Source: Lachnospiraceae bacterium
GTDB lineage: Bacteria > Bacillota > Clostridia > Lachnospirales > Lachnospiraceae
Assembly (NCBI GenBank): GCA_910574745.1
Contig: CAJTCE010000009.1
Span: 56,418-120,417, forward strand
Direction: 5' to 3'
Length of the DNA stretch: 64,000 nucleotides
The notes beneath the pieces were generated by a model, which was not told where the DNA came from, searched no databases, and saw only the letters and a list, made by a program, of their open reading frames with translations. The position numbers were made by a program, and so were the translations under genes. Shown here in pieces: positions 17,398-26,647 of the stretch (within the stretch, counting starts at the first letter, position 1; each line of letters begins with the position of its first letter).

Positions 17398-18318
17398 TTA
17401 TGATAAAGCTTCTACAGCCTTTTCCAAATCCGCTAATTTCTCAACATTATAAACCTTTACATCCTTATCAATCTTCCTCATGAAGCCGCTTAAGGTTTTA
17501 CCCGGACCGATCTCAACAAAGGTGTCCACTCCGTCGGCAATCATTCTTTCAACGGTCTGCTGCCACCTGACGGAAGAAGAAACCTGCTTCGTCAGCAAAG
17601 GTTTTACATCCTTTTCATCCGTCACATAATCTGCGGTCACATTTGCAATATAAGGAATGGCAATGGGATGAATCTCTACATGTTCCAGTTCTTCTCCCAA
17701 TTTCTCTCCCGCGCCTGCCAGCATGGAAGAATGAAAAGGTCCGCTGACCTTAAGAGGTATACATCTTTTTGCTCCCGCTTCACTGCATTTTTCTGCCGCC
17801 GCCGAAACCGCCGCCGCTTCTCCTGTGATAACAGTCTGTCCCGGACAATTATAATTTGCTATGGATACGATCCCTTCCGTATCCTCACACACCTTTTCGA
17901 TGGTATCTGTATCCAGACCCAAGACAGCCGTCATAGCCCCGCCTTCTGGTACCGCTTCCTGCATATAAATGCCTCTTTTACGCACCAGGGCAAAAGCATC
18001 TTCCATCGTCAGCGCACCGCTGGCTACCAAAGCGCCGTATTCTCCAAGACTTAAGCCCGCCGTTACATCCGCCTTGATTCCCGCCTCCTCTAATGCCTTT
18101 AACATTGCCACCTCGGCAGTTACCATGGCAATCTGAGTGTATTCCGTAATATGTATCTGCTCGTTTTCCTCAAAACACAGGGAAACCACATCCAGACCTG
18201 CTGCCTGGCCGGCCTTTTCAAAAATCTCCCTGCAAAAGGGGAAAGCGTCATAAAACTCTTTGCCCATTCCTATATACTGCGCTCCCTGTCCCGGAAACAT
18301 AAAAGCTGTCTTACTCAT
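17398..18318 (-). CDS. fabD: Malonyl-CoA:ACP transacylase (FabD)
   Basis: 306 residues. The oxyanion loop [12 protein letters not shown] is at residues 8-19, the nucleophile Ser90 is in [10 protein letters not shown], and the catalytic His is in SGPFHSSML near residue 200. It loads malonyl groups onto ACP. The gene opens the main fab transcription unit after the acpP terminator, and a TTTGA-N3-TCAAA box sits 134 bases upstream of its start. No acetyl-CoA carboxylase genes are present. Confidence 0.95.
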   Translation of the reverse strand: MSKTAFMFPGQGAQYIGMGKEFYDAFPFCREIFEKAGQAAGLDVVSLCFEENEQIHITEYTQIAMVTAEVAMLKALEEAGIKADVTAGLSLGEYGALVASGALTMEDAFALVRKRGIYMQEAVPEGGAMTAVLGLDTDTIEKVCEDTEGIVSIANYNCPGQTVITGEAAAVSAAAEKCSEAGAKRCIPLKVSGPFHSSMLAGAGEKLGEELEHVEIHPIAIPYIANVTADYVTDEKDVKPLLTKQVSSSVRWQQTVERMIADGVDTFVEIGPGKTLSGFMRKIDKDVKVYNVEKLADLEKAVEALS

Positions 18319-18451
18319 TTTACCATCCTCCCATTGTCCTTACCGCAGTCAACCTGCTCATATCATAGATTTCTATCTTTGCCAATCATCATTCCATATA
18401 ACCATAGCATTGCTGTCTTTTTATATACAATCTATCCAAACCGCCGCAAAT

Positions 18452-18468
18452 ACTTTGATATTCAAAAT
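18452..18468. promoter_or_regulatory. FabT-like box upstream of fabD
   Basis: ACTTTGATATTCAAAAT has the TTTGA-N3-TCAAA core known from FabT operators of streptococci and enterococci. It matches the acpP box at 13 of 17 positions. It lies between the acpP terminator and fabD. No convincing -35/-10 pair was found beside it. Confidence 0.6.
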
Positions 18469-18479
18469 ATAATCTCTTG

Positions 18480-18511
18480 AAAAAGGAGGCTCTTCTTTTG
18501 CGAACCTCCTT
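18480..18511 (-). terminator. Terminator after acpP
   Basis: On the minus strand AAGGAGG (18511-18505) pairs with CCTCCTT (18489-18483), followed by a TTTTTC run. It is 44 bases after the acpP stop, so acpP can be made in excess of the enzymes downstream. Confidence 0.8.
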
Positions 18512-18554
18512 ATTGCAAACATTTCCCGGCGTTTCTTCCATTCCCTACTGAAAT

Positions 18555-18788
18555 TTAAGCTTCTACGCCTTTACTCTTCATATATTCAATCACAGCTCCT
18601 ACCGTTGTGATCTGCTCTAAGTCCTCGGAAGGAATCTCGATTCCGTATTCCTCTTCAAAGGCCATAACCAGTTCAAACAGGTCTAAGGAGTCTGCACCCA
18701 AATCATCTTTAAAAGAAGACTCTTCCGTAATTTCAACTCCATCCAAATTTAACTGTTCTCCAATGATTTCTTTTACTCTTTCTAACAT
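18555..18788 (-). CDS. acpP: Acyl carrier protein
   Basis: 77 residues from ATG 18788, preceded by AAAAAGGAGAAG; an ATG at 18809 overlaps that site and would add 7 lysine-rich residues. [19 protein letters not shown] contains the phosphopantetheine serine (Ser34). The protein is acidic and four-helical as expected. It has its own strong promoter inside the end of rsmI, its own terminator, and a FabT-like box over the start site, so it heads the fab cluster as a separately tuned unit. Confidence 0.95.
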   Translation of the reverse strand: MLERVKEIIGEQLNLDGVEITEESSFKDDLGADSLDLFELVMAFEEEYGIEIPSEDLEQITTVGAVIEYMKSKGVEA

Positions 18789-18819
18789 TATAATCTTCTC
18801 CTTTTTCATTTACAGAAAT

Positions 18820-18836
18820 AGTTTGACAATCAAAGT
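18820..18836. promoter_or_regulatory. FabT-like box over the acpP start site
   Basis: AGTTTGACAATCAAAGT: TTTGA-N3-TCAAA core with matching flanks. It overlaps the last 3 bases of the acpP -10 (18834-18839) and covers the transcription start, an arrangement suited to repression. No FabT gene is in the window. Confidence 0.72.
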
Positions 18837-18862
18837 ATATTATCTGCTTCCGTCTTTGTCAA
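18834..18862 (-). promoter_or_regulatory. acpP promoter
   Basis: On the minus strand TTGACA (18862-18857), exactly 17 bases, TATACT (18839-18834). The -35 is a perfect consensus and lies within the last codons of rsmI. Confidence 0.82.
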
Positions 18863-19703
18863 CAGCTTTTAGCAGATAATTGTAAACTTCTCTTTTGGAA
18901 ATTCCTCTGTCCTTCGCCACCTGCTTCATGGCGTCCTTACGGTCTACTCCCTGTTCTTCATAGACTCTCATATGTTCTTCCACAGATATTGACTGCCAAT
19001 CCTTCTGCTGTTCTTTTTTTCTATCATAAAGGCTTTTGCCTTCTATGACAAGTACATATTCACCTCTGGGAGCATCTTTTTTGTAATATTCTACAGCTTT
19101 TGCCAGTGTGGTGGGAAAAATCTCTTCAAATTTCTTGGTCAATTCCCTGCACAGGGTTATCCTGCGCTCCCCCAAGGCGTCATATAAATCCTGCAGCGTC
19201 CCCCTTAAATGGTGGGGCGCTTCATATATAATAATCGTTCTGGACTCCTTTTGTAAATCCTCTAAGACCATATTTTTTTCTTTTTTTTCCGAAGGAAGAA
19301 ATCCTTCAAAGCAAAAACGTCTTGTAGACAGTCCCGAAAGGGTCAGGGCGGTAATACATGCCGCGGCTCCCGGCAGACTCGTAACGGGTATTCCCGCTTC
19401 CTGGCACATAGCCACCAGCACTTCGCCGGGGTCGGATATGGCAGGCGTCCCCGCATCGGTAATCAGCGCAATATCTTCTCCCTGCAAAAGTTTCCCGATT
19501 AGCAGCTTTGCCTTATCCACCTTATTATATTCATGATAGCTGGTCATAGGAGTCTTAATCTGAAAATGATTTAACAGCTTAATGCTGTTTCTCGTATCCT
19601 CCGCAGCAATCAAATCCACCTGTTCCAAGGTTTCCCTGACTCTCGGTGTCATATCTCCCAGATTTCCTATGGGAGTGGCACATAAATATAATGTTCCGTT
19701 CAT
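18840..19703 (-). CDS. rsmI: 16S rRNA 2'-O-methyltransferase RsmI (C1402)
   Basis: 287 residues. LYLCATPIGNLGDMTPR at the N-terminus, AEDTRNSIKLLNHF and ITDAGTPAISDPGEV are the signatures of the SAM-dependent tetrapyrrole-methylase fold used by RsmI. The C-terminal segment (DAMKQVAKDRGISKREVYNYLL) is the small helical RsmI extension. It methylates the ribose of C1402 in 16S rRNA. Its last codons contain the acpP promoter. It is the yabC homologue at the end of a yaaO-yabC-like block. Confidence 0.93.
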   Translation of the reverse strand: MNGTLYLCATPIGNLGDMTPRVRETLEQVDLIAAEDTRNSIKLLNHFQIKTPMTSYHEYNKVDKAKLLIGKLLQGEDIALITDAGTPAISDPGEVLVAMCQEAGIPVTSLPGAAACITALTLSGLSTRRFCFEGFLPSEKKEKNMVLEDLQKESRTIIIYEAPHHLRGTLQDLYDALGERRITLCRELTKKFEEIFPTTLAKAVEYYKKDAPRGEYVLVIEGKSLYDRKKEQQKDWQSISVEEHMRVYEEQGVDRKDAMKQVAKDRGISKREVYNYLLKAVDKDGSR

Positions 19704-19841
19704 GTTGTTTCCTTAATCATTTTACAGGGTATTTTCCCTGCATATTACCTTGTATCTTTACGTCTCATTCTTTTCTCCATGAGACAAGCGAACATGCCCG
19801 CACATTCATTTGACCCCAAATCCGGTCTGAAAGATTTTCTT

Positions 19842-20606
19842 TTACCCTTTAGGCCTGTCATCATAAACAGAAGGCTTATAAATGTCATAAATCTCATCCG
19901 TATAAACTCCCGGCTCTTTGTATACAATTAAAGGACTTTCAATCGTAATCCGGGAATTTCCGCCTTTTTTTGCCTCAATCAAAACCATATTGGGCTCTTT
20001 CTCTACAAAAGGATGCACAAGCTTCATTCTCTTTGGCTCCAGACCATGAAACGTCAGAGTACGAAACAGCTCCACCAGCCGAAAAGGTCTGTGCACCAGA
20101 TAAAAGGTTCCTCCGGGTTTTAAGACAGTGGCTGCTTCCCTTGCCACATCTTCAAAGGTGCAAAGCACTTCATGCCTGGCAATGGTCTTTTGTCTGTTTC
20201 CCCCGGTCAGTCCGTGCTCTCCTATCATATAGGGCGGATTGCAGGTTACCACATCAAAGACGCCCTTTCCCAACAGAAAAGCAGCCTCCTTCAAATCTCC
20301 CGTCACAATGGCTATTTTATCTTCCAATCCGTTTAGGGCTACGCTGCGCCTTGCCATGTCCGCGCTCTCTTCCTGTATCTCAAGTCCCGTCAAATGAGAG
20401 GCTTCGGTCTTTGCTTCCAGCAAAATGGGAATAATCCCCGTTCCCGTTCCCAGATCCAGCACATGACTTCCCGCCTTTATCCTTGCAAATCCCGTTAAAA
20501 GAACCGCATCGATTCCAAAACAGAAGGTCTTGGGATTTTGAATGATCCGGTAACCCTTTCTTCCCAAATCGTCCAGCCGTTCCCCTTCCCGTACATCAAT
20601 TGTCAT
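19842..20606 (-). CDS. tRNA1(Val) N6-adenine methyltransferase family (YabB/TrmN6 type)
   Basis: 254 residues. Class I SAM methyltransferase: LDLGTGTGIIPILL near residue 48 binds SAM, and VVTCNPPYMIG near residue 120 is the NPPY motif of N6-adenine methyltransferases. The N-terminal RIIQNPKTFCFGIDAVLL is typical of the TrmN6/YabB group, which modifies A37 of tRNA-Val in E. coli. Its start overlaps the ricT end by 11 bases. A 138-base gap before rsmI shows no further gene. Confidence 0.85.
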   Translation of the reverse strand: MTIDVREGERLDDLGRKGYRIIQNPKTFCFGIDAVLLTGFARIKAGSHVLDLGTGTGIIPILLEAKTEASHLTGLEIQEESADMARRSVALNGLEDKIAIVTGDLKEAAFLLGKGVFDVVTCNPPYMIGEHGLTGGNRQKTIARHEVLCTFEDVAREAATVLKPGGTFYLVHRPFRLVELFRTLTFHGLEPKRMKLVHPFVEKEPNMVLIEAKKGGNSRITIESPLIVYKEPGVYTDEIYDIYKPSVYDDRPKG

Positions 20607-21504
20607 CCAGCTTTGACTTTCCTTCCTGTTTTTCCAGCTTCTCCAATTCCTTCAGCTCCGCATCGTTTACATCCATCTTATCCTTGCGGTGGCGGCGTTT
20701 AAACCGAAGCTGGTCCACATGGTACTCCATAATATCCTTTTCATCTCCGGTGTCCACAATGACCTTGACTAACTGCCTCAGCACATTAACGCTGTGGACT
20801 TCTCCCTTGTAACCGTCATCCGTGGTCACATAATCGCCCACGTTGGGAAGTCTCCTGTTCAAATCTTCATAGGTTTCCTCTTCGTTTTTCAGACAGCACA
20901 TCAGTCTCCCGCAGACTCCCGAAATCTTCGTGGGATTTAAGGATAAATTCTGCTCCTTGGCCATCTTAATGGAAACCGGGGCAAATTCCGAAAGGAAAGT
21001 ATGGCAGCAAAGAGCCCTTCCGCAAATACCCATGCCTCCCAGCACCTTAGTCTCATCCCTGACGCCAATCTGGCGAAGCTCGATCCTTGTCTTAAATACC
21101 GATGCCAGATCCTTTACCAGTTCCCTGAAATCAATTCTTCCGTCCGCAGTAAAGTAAAACAGAATCTTGTTGTTATCAAAAGTATATTCCGTATCGATTA
21201 ATTTCATTTCCAGATTATGCTTTTTAATCTTTTCCAGGCAAATCTGAAAGGCTTCTTTTTCTTTTATTTTATTATCGGCCTGCTGCCTGTCGTCTCTTTC
21301 CTTGGCAATTCGGATAACCGGTTTTAAAGGCTGGTTGATCTTCTCCTCCTCTAACTCCTTGATATCTCCTACCACCGTTCCGTACTCGATTCCTCTTGCT
21401 GTTTCCACAATAACATGGTCGCCCTTTTTGATATCGAAGTCCAAAGGATCGAAGTAATATACCTTTCCGGCAGTACGGAAACGGATTCCTATAATTTTTC
21501 GCAT
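20596..21504 (-). CDS. ricT: PSP1-domain protein RicT (YaaT)
   Basis: 302 residues. The PSP1 domain contains the cysteine pattern RALCCHTFLS and CGRLMCCL that binds iron-sulfur clusters in the B. subtilis RicT-RicF-RicA (Y) complex, which steers RNase Y cleavage and development. A charged C-terminal tail rich in Glu and Lys follows. The gene is 1 base downstream of holB, as in B. subtilis. A YlbF-family protein, a possible partner, is encoded at 34093-34437. Confidence 0.92.
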   Translation of the reverse strand: MRKIIGIRFRTAGKVYYFDPLDFDIKKGDHVIVETARGIEYGTVVGDIKELEEEKINQPLKPVIRIAKERDDRQQADNKIKEKEAFQICLEKIKKHNLEMKLIDTEYTFDNNKILFYFTADGRIDFRELVKDLASVFKTRIELRQIGVRDETKVLGGMGICGRALCCHTFLSEFAPVSIKMAKEQNLSLNPTKISGVCGRLMCCLKNEEETYEDLNRRLPNVGDYVTTDDGYKGEVHSVNVLRQLVKVIVDTGDEKDIMEYHVDQLRFKRRHRKDKMDVNDAELKELEKLEKQEGKSKLDDN

Positions 21505-21505
21505 C

Positions 21506-22492
21506 TTAATTCTCCTTTATGGTCAGAAGCAAAAGCTCCATGGTCATATCAAAATTCACATTAGCCTTTAACCTGGCTTTTGCCTTCTCCAAAGCATCCA
21601 GAATCGTTTCAATCCCTTCATAAGCGCTTCGGTCCGCCGTTTTCTTAATATATTGTGTCTCATCTTTAAAAATCAGATGGTTTACATCATTGGTCGCCTT
21701 AAATAAAAGCACATCTCTGTACCAGACAGATAAAATGTCCAGATAGTCGTTAATATCAAACTTATATTCGGCAATTTTCTTGATCGCCGCCACGATTTCA
21801 TTGATTTCCATATCTCGGATATACTTCAATAAGGTTACAGCATCTGACTTGATATTGTCAAATTCCTCGCTGGAAGCTAACGCCTTTGCCTTTCCCACGT
21901 TTCCCCTTGCAAAGGCAACGCAGACGTCCGCCTTATATTCCGGAATCATCAGATTCTCCATCAAAAATTTCTTAACCGCCTCATCCTTCGCCGGTTTCAT
22001 GGTCAAAAGCACACAACGGCTCTGAATTGTCGGCAGCAACGCGTCAACATTGGTTGTCAAAAGCAAAATAACCGCATATTCCGGCGGCTCTTCCAAAGTC
22101 TTTAAAAGAGCGTTCTGGGCCTGCACCGTCATTTTCTCGGCTTCATTTATAATATATATTTTTTTCTCACTGCTATAAGGCTTGATCGCAATGTCCCCTG
22201 TGACCTTCCTGATATCTTCAACGCCGATGGTATTGGGCTTTTCATGGGACACACGAATAATATCCGGCTGGTTCCCGCTTGCCGCCTGCTTACAGGAACG
22301 GCACTCGCCGCAAGGGTCCCCTCCCTGCCGCTCGCACTGCAGCGCCATGGCAAATACCTTTGCAATAAATTCCTTTCCCGAGCTTCTCTCTCCCTGCAAA
22401 ATATATGCATGGGACACCTTCTTCATCTTTACAGCAGCCTTTAAATGCTCTACAATCTGATCCTGTCCTACCACATCTTTAAATGTCGCCAT
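21506..22492 (-). CDS. holB: DNA polymerase III delta' subunit (HolB)
   Basis: 328 residues. Clamp-loader AAA+ fold: ILQGERSSGKEF in the P-loop position, which is degenerate as is common in delta', a zinc-binding Cys set (CERQGGDPCGECRSC) and a sensor-region LLKTLEEPP. It helps to load the sliding clamp. It lies between yaaR and ricT, the conserved Firmicute order; the yabA gene usually following ricT is missing. Confidence 0.92.
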   Translation of the reverse strand: MATFKDVVGQDQIVEHLKAAVKMKKVSHAYILQGERSSGKEFIAKVFAMALQCERQGGDPCGECRSCKQAASGNQPDIIRVSHEKPNTIGVEDIRKVTGDIAIKPYSSEKKIYIINEAEKMTVQAQNALLKTLEEPPEYAVILLLTTNVDALLPTIQSRCVLLTMKPAKDEAVKKFLMENLMIPEYKADVCVAFARGNVGKAKALASSEEFDNIKSDAVTLLKYIRDMEINEIVAAIKKIAEYKFDINDYLDILSVWYRDVLLFKATNDVNHLIFKDETQYIKKTADRSAYEGIETILDALEKAKARLKANVNFDMTMELLLLTIKEN

Positions 22493-22561
22493 TCTGCCAC
22501 CCTCTTTCCCTTCTGTACATTACATTTCATTGTAACACGATTTTGCTTCTTTTCAAAATAT

Positions 22562-23002
22562 TTAAGTAAAAATGTCCAGAAGAAGCCCTCTGATCTCTCC
22601 TATTTTTCCCAGTATCGATAAATGGTCCTTCTCATCCTTCATCAATTCCTTCGCCAGTTCATCCAGCGTATCGTCCACCTGCCTGATAATGCCGTATACC
22701 CTGTGCCGTCCCTTCTTATCCAGGAAGTTTTCTCTGGAAAACTTATGGCTTCGGTTAACGACCTCATTCATAAAATCCTTGATCAGCCCCCGGTAGCGCT
22801 TCATGTCCCGCACATCCATCTTTTTGGACAGCTTATCCCCCTGTCTGGTAATCTCTTCCATCATGGAGCTTAAACGCACCTGCAGCTCTTCCTCCGCAAT
22901 ATTGCTGGCCAATATAAACTTAAACGTACCGTCCGATGCCTGATTTGCTTCTGACTGCTGCACCTGTGTTACAGGAGCCGCCTGATTTACCTTAATGTCC
23001 AT
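22562..23002 (-). CDS. yaaR: YaaR family protein (DUF327)
   Basis: 146 residues with no catalytic motif. It is mostly helical and charged, with [19 protein letters not shown] near residue 90 typical of the YaaR/DUF327 family. The biochemical role of the family is unknown; its constant place before holB suggests a link to replication or division. It is 9 bases downstream of the Gmk-like gene. Confidence 0.85.
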   Translation of the reverse strand: MDIKVNQAAPVTQVQQSEANQASDGTFKFILASNIAEEELQVRLSSMMEEITRQGDKLSKKMDVRDMKRYRGLIKDFMNEVVNRSHKFSRENFLDKKGRHRVYGIIRQVDDTLDELAKELMKDEKDHLSILGKIGEIRGLLLDIFT

Positions 23003-23011
23003 AACCTTACC

Positions 23012-23647
23012 TCATTTTTTTAAAGAAAGCATATACGATGCGATCTCATTTAAACAACGCTCTAAATCCTCATTATAAAACTCCTGGCCGATTCCTGCCG
23101 CCAGCTTCTTTTCTGCCGAAAAATCCGCCGCATCCGAAAGGAATCTCCTGCACATCTCTTCATAGCGGGGGCTGCCCTCACTTCTTTCCCGGTCCAAAGC
23201 CCTCTGAAGACGGACGCCGTCGTCCAATTCTATCATAATCGGAATTACCTTTTCTTCGCCAAAATAGGCCCTGGTCTTCACATAGGATTCAATGGTGCCG
23301 ATGATCAGATAATCATGATCCTCAAGGCGTATCTGTCCGTCATCCACGGTAAAATATTTCCATAAGCCGTGAAAAGTATGATACTCCCTCATTTCAATGA
23401 CTTTTCCCGCGTCTTCAAAGGCCCTCCATGTTTCCTCATCCACAAAATGATACTGCACGCCGTCCTTTTCCCCCGCTCTGGCAGGTCTTGTGGTGTATAA
23501 TACGATTTTTTTAAGCCGCAGCTCTTCTTTTTTGAGAAGTTCTTTATAAATCGTATCCTTACCCGATGAACTTTTCCCCATAAGATAAAAAATCCTGCCC
23601 ATATCTTCTCTAAAACCGCTATTTTCCGGTTTTTCTCCCACTTTCAT
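23012..23647 (-). CDS. Guanylate kinase-like nucleotide kinase
   Basis: 211 residues. FYLMGKSSSGKDTIYKEL near residue 20 is a P-loop of the guanylate kinase type, and YTTRPARAGEKDGVQYHFV is the GMP-binding region. The gene occupies the spot where B. subtilis and many Firmicutes have thymidylate kinase (tmk) in the yaaO-tmk-yaaQ-yaaR-holB order. Whether it is the housekeeping guanylate kinase is not certain: the lid region is divergent and another gmk could lie elsewhere. ATG 23647 has AGGGAAAG in front; an ATG at 23602 directly before the P-loop is an alternative. Confidence 0.8.
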   Translation of the reverse strand: MKVGEKPENSGFREDMGRIFYLMGKSSSGKDTIYKELLKKEELRLKKIVLYTTRPARAGEKDGVQYHFVDEETWRAFEDAGKVIEMREYHTFHGLWKYFTVDDGQIRLEDHDYLIIGTIESYVKTRAYFGEEKVIPIMIELDDGVRLQRALDRERSEGSPRYEEMCRRFLSDAADFSAEKKLAAGIGQEFYNEDLERCLNEIASYMLSLKK

Positions 23648-23657
23648 CTTTCCCTGC

Positions 23658-25073
23658 CTATATTTCTATCACGCGAATCATATTGGTAGTTCCCACCGTT
23701 CCTAACGGCACTCCTGCCGTCAATACGACAATATCGCCTTTTTTTACATAACCTGCTTTTTCCGCCGCCCTGGAAGCCTCGTCAAACAGATCATCGGCAG
23801 TTTCTTCCCTTTCGATAAGCAGCGGCGCCACGCCCCAGGAAAGGTTTAACTGGCGGCACACCCTGGGATTTACGCTGCACCCGATAATGGGGCATCCCGG
23901 CTTATATCTGGAGATCATGCCCGCCGTAAAACCGGACATGGTAACGGTAATGATAGCCGCCGCATTCAGATCCATGGCTGTTGTACAGGTGGCGTGGGAA
24001 ATAGCCGTTGTAATATCCACGCTGCACGCCGTGGCATCGCACTTTTTCATTCTTCCGCCGTAATCGATATCCTGCTCCGTCCTCTCGGCAATCTTCGCCA
24101 TTGTTTCAACCGCTTCCACAGGATATTTTCCCGCAGCGCTTTCTCCCGAAAGCATGATCGCCGTGGTGCCGTCATAAATAGCGTTTGCCACATCGGCCGT
24201 TTCCGCCCTGGTAGGCCTGGGATTGTAGATCATGGACTCTAACATCTGGGTTGCGGTAATGACGTGTTTTCCTTTGGCAACCGCCTTTTTGATCATATCC
24301 TTCTGGATAACGGGCACTTCCTCCAAAGGGATTTCCACGCCCATATCCCCTCTGGCAACCATGATGCCGTCGGAAACCTCTAATATCTCATCCAGATTTT
24401 CTATGCCCTGCATATTTTCAATCTTGGCGATGATCTTGGCCGTGCTGTTGTTTTCGTCCAGGATTTTGCGGACCTGTAAAATATCCTCTTTTGTCCTGGC
24501 AAAGGACGCCGCAAGAAAATCATAGCCCATCTGTGCGCAGAACCTGATATCCTCATAATCTACATCGCTGACATAGGGCATGGACAAAACAGCCCCCGGC
24601 ACATTGATCCCCTTGTGATTGGAAACCGTGCCTCCGTTCACAACACGACAGACAATATCCATATCGTTTATCTTTTCAATCGTCATCTCGATCTTGCCGT
24701 CATCGATCAGAATGGTCATGCCCGGCTTAACGTCGCTTCTTAAATTTTTGTAGGTAATAGACGCCCGTTTTTTCGTGCCCATGACTTCTTCTGTAGTCAA
24801 TATAAAGGTCTGCCCCGCCAAAAGCTCCGCCTTTCCGTTTTCAAAGTCCTTAAGCCTGATCTCCGGCCCCTTGGTATCCAGCAAAGTGGCCACGGGAAGC
24901 CCTAATTCATTGCTGACCTTTAAAACGCTTGTCAATTTTTTCTTCTGTTCCTCATGGGTGCCGTGGGAAAAATTAAATCTTGCCACATTCATTCCCGCAA
25001 GCATTAATTCCTTTAAAACCTCTTCGCTTTCCGAAGCCGGTCCTATGGTACAGATGATCTTTGTTTTCCTCAT
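23658..25073 (-). CDS. pyk: Pyruvate kinase
   Basis: 471 residues, the short form without the extra PEP-utiliser domain found in Bacillus. MRKTKIICTIGPASES is the N-terminus, MVARGDMGVEIP the substrate region, and HVITATQMLESM holds the conserved TATQMLESM signature. It transfers phosphate from PEP to ADP as the last step of glycolysis. It interrupts the conserved yaaO-to-yabC order and may be co-transcribed with the Gmk-like gene 10 bases downstream. Confidence 0.96.
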   Translation of the reverse strand: MRKTKIICTIGPASESEEVLKELMLAGMNVARFNFSHGTHEEQKKKLTSVLKVSNELGLPVATLLDTKGPEIRLKDFENGKAELLAGQTFILTTEEVMGTKKRASITYKNLRSDVKPGMTILIDDGKIEMTIEKINDMDIVCRVVNGGTVSNHKGINVPGAVLSMPYVSDVDYEDIRFCAQMGYDFLAASFARTKEDILQVRKILDENNSTAKIIAKIENMQGIENLDEILEVSDGIMVARGDMGVEIPLEEVPVIQKDMIKKAVAKGKHVITATQMLESMIYNPRPTRAETADVANAIYDGTTAIMLSGESAAGKYPVEAVETMAKIAERTEQDIDYGGRMKKCDATACSVDITTAISHATCTTAMDLNAAAIITVTMSGFTAGMISRYKPGCPIIGCSVNPRVCRQLNLSWGVAPLLIEREETADDLFDEASRAAEKAGYVKKGDIVVLTAGVPLGTVGTTNMIRVIEI

Positions 25074-25162
25074 GTCTTTCCCTTTCTGTTTCTGTCATCT
25101 TTTAATATTATTTATTCTTATTTTTCATCTATGTTCATTTTTCCATTCTATGTTTTTGCACT

Positions 25163-26647
25163 TTATTTGGCTTCATCCTGTATACAAAATACTTTTTTAT
25201 GCTCATAGTCTCGAAGCCCCTGAATGGACAGGCCCATCCCTGCCGCCTCTTCCAGATACGCGGGCAGTTCTTTACCGATCCTCTCTCCCGGCGTTATGAC
25301 CGGAATCCCCGGCGGGTACAGATAGATAAATTCCCCGCTGACCTGTCCCGCGCTTTTTGAAATATCCACGGGCACCGTCGCCTTTGAGAATGCCTCTCTG
25401 ATAGAATATACCGTTTCTGCTTTCCCGCAGCTTGTCTTCTTATCCTGTTCTAAAGCTTCCTCAAAGCCCCGCCGTCGTGATCCCTGCTGCCCTAACGCCT
25501 GCACATCGATTTCTAATAGCGCGCAGATCAGCCTCTCAAAGCCTTCATCCGTATCCATAATACTGGTCATGGCAATGACATAATCCATGGACGCCATTTC
25601 CATCTGCAGATGGTACTTCTCTCTTAAAATATTATAAAGCTCTTTTCCTGAAAAACCGCTTTTTCCCGTTCCGATCAGGATCTTGCCGGGATCCGCCTCT
25701 ATCTTTATCCTTCCCCCGAAATTCTGATTTATCAGTGAAGGGGTAATGATCTTTAAACAGGCAAGCTCTTTTGTTCTTATATAAAAATCCTGAAGCCTTT
25801 TTTTATAATCCTTTAAAAGCCACTGTTCATTTTCCCTGCAGAAATGAATACAGGAGCTGATGCTCTCCATAAGGACATAGGACGGACTGCTGGACTGGAA
25901 CATGGATAGATATGATCTGAGCCTCTCCCTGTCTATCAGCTTTCCCTGAACATGCAGGATTGCCGTCTGGGTCATGGCGGGAAGGGTCTTGTGAAGGCTT
26001 TGGATCACAATATCTGCTCCCTGACAGAGGGCGCCTTTAGGAAAATATCCGTCTCCCCCAAAAAGCCCCAGGTGAGCTCCGTGTGCCTCGTCTACAATGA
26101 CAGGGATATTTTTTCCATGGGCCGTTTCACATATCTTTTGCACGTCGCTGACGATCCCTTCATAGGTAGGAGATGTCAGAAAAATACCGCTGTATGAAGC
26201 ATTTCCGTTTACCGCTTTCAGTACGTCATCGGGATTGACCGCTCCCAAAAAAGAAACGTCCGGTATTTTCTCCGGATATAAATAATCCGCCTGTACGTTA
26301 GCAAAGTATAGTCCGCTATAAGCGGATTTATGCCCGTTTCTGCCCATCAGCAGCTTTTGGTCCGAATCAGCCGCAGCCGCCGCGATTGCCGCCATTACTC
26401 CGCAGCTGCTTCCGTTTATCAGAAAAAAGGATTCTTCCGAGCCAAAAGCCCCGGCTGCAAATTCCTGCTCTTCTTTCAGAATCCCTTCGGGATGATGAAG
26501 GTTGTCAAAACCGTCAATTTCCGTAATGTCTTCCAAACAGGGATCGTAGTCAAAGTACTCTCCCGCTCTTCTTTTGTGCCCCGGCATATGAAAAGGATAA
26601 TAGTCGCTTTTTCCTAATTCTTTTAATGCATCTTTTAGTTTATCCAC
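25163..26647 (-). CDS. Orn/Lys/Arg decarboxylase-like PLP enzyme
   Basis: 494 residues, fold type I. HMPGHKRRAGEYF at residues 20-32 is the hallmark N-terminus of the SpeA/YaaO group, VDEAHGAHLG near residue 186 binds PLP, and Lys220 in QSLHKTLPAMTQ is the Schiff-base lysine. Substrate (arginine, lysine or ornithine) is not decided by these motifs. Arginine decarboxylation to agmatine is common for the group. It corresponds to yaaO in the B. subtilis order. Its ATG overlaps the HD-protein stop by 8 bases. Confidence 0.9.
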   Translation of the reverse strand: MDKLKDALKELGKSDYYPFHMPGHKRRAGEYFDYDPCLEDITEIDGFDNLHHPEGILKEEQEFAAGAFGSEESFFLINGSSCGVMAAIAAAAADSDQKLLMGRNGHKSAYSGLYFANVQADYLYPEKIPDVSFLGAVNPDDVLKAVNGNASYSGIFLTSPTYEGIVSDVQKICETAHGKNIPVIVDEAHGAHLGLFGGDGYFPKGALCQGADIVIQSLHKTLPAMTQTAILHVQGKLIDRERLRSYLSMFQSSSPSYVLMESISSCIHFCRENEQWLLKDYKKRLQDFYIRTKELACLKIITPSLINQNFGGRIKIEADPGKILIGTGKSGFSGKELYNILREKYHLQMEMASMDYVIAMTSIMDTDEGFERLICALLEIDVQALGQQGSRRRGFEEALEQDKKTSCGKAETVYSIREAFSKATVPVDISKSAGQVSGEFIYLYPPGIPVITPGERIGKELPAYLEEAAGMGLSIQGLRDYEHKKVFCIQDEAK

